In this document: in pieces, positions 1-40,225 of the stretch
Layout of the letters: the number at the start of each line of letters is the position of its first letter
How positions within the stretch are numbered: position 1 is the first letter of the stretch
Source of the DNA: Priapulus caudatus
Taxonomy: Eukaryota; Priapulida; Priapulimorpha; Priapulimorphida; Priapulidae
DNA length: 40,225 nt
Direction: 5' to 3'
Assembly (NCBI RefSeq): GCF_000485595.1
Contig: NW_014577360.1
Coordinates: forward strand, 251,336-291,560
Position numbers and translations under genes: made by a program
Notes under the pieces: generated by a model
Database searches by the model: none
What the model saw: only the letters and a program-made list of their open reading frames with translations
Told to the model about the DNA's origin: nothing

Positions 1-627
1 AACAGAAGGACCGTACGATTCCTAACACGGGGCGGGGGTTCCAGGCGGTGTTTCCGGGCGTGTTATGTGTGGCAGAGTGTGTTCTGATATCCATTTATTT
101 CACTGCGTTGTAGAATAGCGTTCTGCTATCACAGGTGTAGTGATTGCGTGTGCGGAGGATTCGCACTCCCCGAGTGCCTTCTTTCTAGTTTCATTTCATT
201 TCATTGTCGTTTCTCACCAAATTTTGGTAATTTTATTATATAGAAGCTATACGAATCCGCGCCGCGCCTATATGTTTTTCGTAAGTTTGCGCAGTAGGAG
301 AAACGTTACTATATATCGTTGGGGAACAGTGACTGATGTAACGTTGATTTTGAGTGTAATTTTGAAACTACACTAAACTAATCAAGTTTTCGTTATATTA
401 TTATTAATCAGCATATCCGATTAAAACAAACACATATATTTATAAACAAGTCGCAACTAAATGAGTAAGTTGCATCGATTACATAGTCTGTTTAGTCTTT
501 ACGGAAATGTCTGTAATTACTTTTTTCAATCCATTATTGTGATTTCATTGTTTGTTCATCTATTGTTAGCGTTTAGATATTTTTTTGTTTTCTTGTTTAT
601 TGTTGGTGTTATTGCTATTGCTTTCAG
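1..627. other. Left-edge sequence without a recognised exon
   Basis: This is intron or upstream sequence of the polycystin-like gene. It ends in the acceptor 'attgctttcag' at 627. The first 60 bases are GC-rich and open in two frames, so a small exon at the very edge is possible. No candidate ends with a strong phase-1 donor, so none is called. The rest is AT-rich and featureless. Confidence 0.5.
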
Positions 628-38099
<37,472 letters not shown>

Positions 38100-38625
38100 A
38101 CAAGCTTTCGGCGTGGGATGACCTGTCCGAGATAACTATCTGCATAACGCGTATTATTCACCACGGATGGACACTATTTATTTGCTGTCAGAATGCGTAT
38201 CGTATCGCGCTAATATAGATTAAATCAATTGCTGGAGCTTTTCATAGCACATAAAGTACAATCATCAACTAGAGTGGATGAGCATATGTAGTTTGGAGTG
38301 TCATTGATGTGCGTGTTTGATATGTGCTTTAATTGGGTATAGTCATACCCTCATGATGTTTAGTGACATGTACGATTAGCTGTTGCAACGCCGAAACAAG
38401 CTCCGACAAATTTTTCTCCCCAACATATTTAGGCGTCTATTCCTCATATGACAGGAATTCTTTTGTAAATATCACGAGAAAGTATGGATTCCTAAATGTC
38501 TATTAATAGACTTACATAGTAAAATATTGGTATCAATGGCAATTACATCGTGTTCCGAAACTATGACCGCATCCGTAGGTATTCGCAGGTTTTTGACGAA
38601 ATAAATTAATTCGGAAATGCGAGGC
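38100..38625 (+). other. Probable 3' UTR of the polycystin-like gene
   Basis: Non-coding sequence after the stop. The first good poly(A) hexamer is AATAAA at 38600-38605. A UGUAAAUA Pumilio-type motif lies at 38464-38471. The true end could be further right: more AATAAA motifs occur near 39722 and 39832. Confidence 0.5.
38600..38605 (+). terminator. Candidate polyadenylation signal AATAAA
   Basis: First canonical hexamer after the stop codon, 501 bp downstream, followed by AT- and GT-containing sequence. Confidence 0.45.
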
Positions 38626-39978
38626 GGAGTGATGCCGGCGTTTTCTTGAATAAGTCCATCTCTCGATACTTTATTCGGGCTTGTAGACTTACATCCTAGT
38701 TTGTTTCATTTGTGCTTTGTGGTGAAAAAAAATTAAAAACCGTAATTCTCGTTTGATGAAAGGTGCAATCGTTACAAATTAGTGCTGCCCCGCGTGAAGT
38801 TTGTCTGTGCGTTTCTTACACATAACACGTTATAGGGAAACTAATGTATATGTAATGCGTTCATTTCGAAGCTAGGTTGACTGATCTTTGTTCTATAGCT
38901 CCCATATAGGTAGCTTTCTTGTAAATAGAGCATTGAAGTTTGCTATGTGGCTATGCGAACTAACTTGGTTTGTAATTGTAATTTTAATATCTTAATGTAT
39001 CGCAATCCCATTGGTTATTACCTCGTACAGACTGCAAATTAGATACCACATCAAACTGGTCCGGCCCAGGCGCGCGTACGGGGTATATAAAGCTAATGGC
39101 AAGGTCAGAGCGAACCTGTGATAACTTGGTATGTTTGCTGTCATAATTATAGAATTACATTTGAACATATTTATTTAATTTCAATTCGAAGTATTTCTTA
39201 AAAATGAATTAGGCTTAATAATTATATTCAAATAAGTATATTTTCTTAGTTGCACTTGAGGGATGGTTGCTCCATGCATTAGTTCAGGCCTAAATATCTT
39301 TAGTTAGAAGTTTTCTATACTTCATCATTTATAATAATAGTTAAAGCATATGACACGATGGAGAATCAGCGATGAACCGGCGTCATATATATCCAGTATA
39401 ATACCATATATTGTTATAAATTGGAATGTTGTCGTTGATAAAAAATTTCAATTATTATACCTTCAATCACACTTAAACGCGTAGGAATTAGTTGTAGTAG
39501 CATTAAGCGAATCTCAATTGCATCTTGAGTCCGAGACAAATGTTATACCACATATACTGTTATAGAACGTTACTGGCATTTTTTGCGACCTGAAAATCTT
39601 TTATTGCGAGGGCCTGTTTGTTCCACTGTCTTGAATTAGTGAGTTTATGAGGAAAGAAGTGTGCTAAACACATGTTCAGTAGAAAAGTCATCGGTGATTT
39701 CGCAAGTTTAGCATGAACAATAAATAACGTGTGGCTGCAGAAAAGACAGCGTACATAGGTTGACTAAGGATTTCCTTTATTCGTGATGCACAGACGTTCA
39801 AAAAGCCTAATGATCACTTATTATAATTATAAAATAAATAAAGACTACGTCAATCAACTGTCACTTCTTCACCTTCCTTATACTTATACAGGGTAAAATT
39901 ATGAAATCACGCATACAGAACTACTTATTTGCATAAGATGGCTAAGCAAAACGTTAAAAATAAGAGACACATATATAA
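38626..39978. other. Intergenic AT-rich sequence
   Basis: No open frame with coding character and no recognised transposon. A second UGUAAAUA motif is at 38920-38927. Only the TATA-like site below stands out. Confidence 0.55.
39084..39092 (+). promoter_or_regulatory. Possible TATA box of a downstream gene
   Basis: 'tatataaag' directly follows a short GC-rich block ('ccggcccaggcgcgcgtacg'). About 45 bp downstream, 'ataacttg|gtatgt' (39121-39134) would serve as a first splice donor. No coding exon is visible in the remaining 1.1 kb, so this is tentative. Confidence 0.25.
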
Positions 39979-40065
39979 AAAGACACACGCGCGCGCGCTT
40001 ACGCACGCACGCACACACACACGCGCGCGCGCTTACGCACGCACAAACGCACACACACACGCACG

Positions 40066-40129
<64 letters not shown>

Positions 40130-40137
40130 ATATATAG
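39979..40137. repeat. CA/CG satellite with 33-bp duplication, ending in (TA)n
   Basis: 'cgcgcgcgcttacgcacgca' occurs twice, 33 bp apart (near 39989 and 40022), followed by (CA)n of about 48 bp and a short TA tract. Open frames on both strands are artefacts. Confidence 0.95.
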
Positions 40138-40225
40138 TACTATATTGTAGAACGTAGGTTAATTCTAACCGTTCGGTTCAATAGTCCGGTATTGTAGTAC
40201 TACTACTACTTAGTTTAGTTTCTAG

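Overview
This is animal genomic DNA, not microbial. It holds one very intron-rich gene on the + strand, spaced GT/AG introns, abundant microsatellites, TTAGGG-type interstitial repeats and several classes of animal transposable element. An invertebrate, probably marine, is the best guess. This rests on the repeat style (a 'gccgccatcttgaatttcaa' family and a repeat ending in a 'cggaggtaata'-type hairpin) and on a REJ/PKD/PLAT polycystin. The phylum cannot be fixed from this sequence.

The single protein-coding gene is a polycystin-1-like receptor/channel. I could chain 40 exons from 628 to 38099. Intron phases agree at all 39 junctions, giving 2537 codons plus a TAG stop. The 5' end is missing: the first exon seen already lies inside a PKD repeat and starts in phase 1, so the start codon, signal peptide and any upstream domains lie left of the window. 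Order of parts: three PKD-type Ig-like repeats (exons 1-4), a REJ module (exons 5-13), a long GAIN-like stretch (exons 14-23), a GPS-like site and the first membrane helix (exon 24), a PLAT domain (exons 25-28), helices 2-6 (exons 29-34), the extracellular polycystin (TOP) domain (exons 34-37), and the six-helix TRPP-type channel core with its pore (exons 37-38). The cytoplasmic tail follows (exons 38-40), then a 3' UTR.

The introns carry the accessory content. Intron 3: a TIR element between 79-bp direct repeats. Intron 8: a Harbinger-derived foldback element about 2 kb long. Intron 10: a truncated non-LTR retrotransposon 3' end and a TIR element containing a TTAGGG array. Intron 17: a 570-bp CA/CG/TA satellite. 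Intron 20 (8.76 kb): inverted copies of a 'gccgccatc' repeat, a decayed cysteine-rich repeat-associated gene interrupted by a 225-bp MITE with a 6-bp target duplication, a tandem SINE-like repeat, a dead Gypsy-type LTR element with a duplicated 3' LTR, and a foldback minisatellite enclosing a CCCTAA array. Intron 32: a hAT-like MITE with an 8-bp target duplication, with a second MITE nested inside it.

Right of the gene (38100-40225) there are only the UTR, AT-rich sequence, a possible TATA-type promoter near 39084 and a CA/CG satellite. I found no RNA gene, no CRISPR array, no bacterial-type defence or biosynthetic system, and no convincing gene on the minus strand. The most noteworthy biology is in the polycystin itself (a variant GPS, a pore filter with lysine in place of the usual acidic residue, one GC-AG intron) and in the well-resolved nested transposon history.
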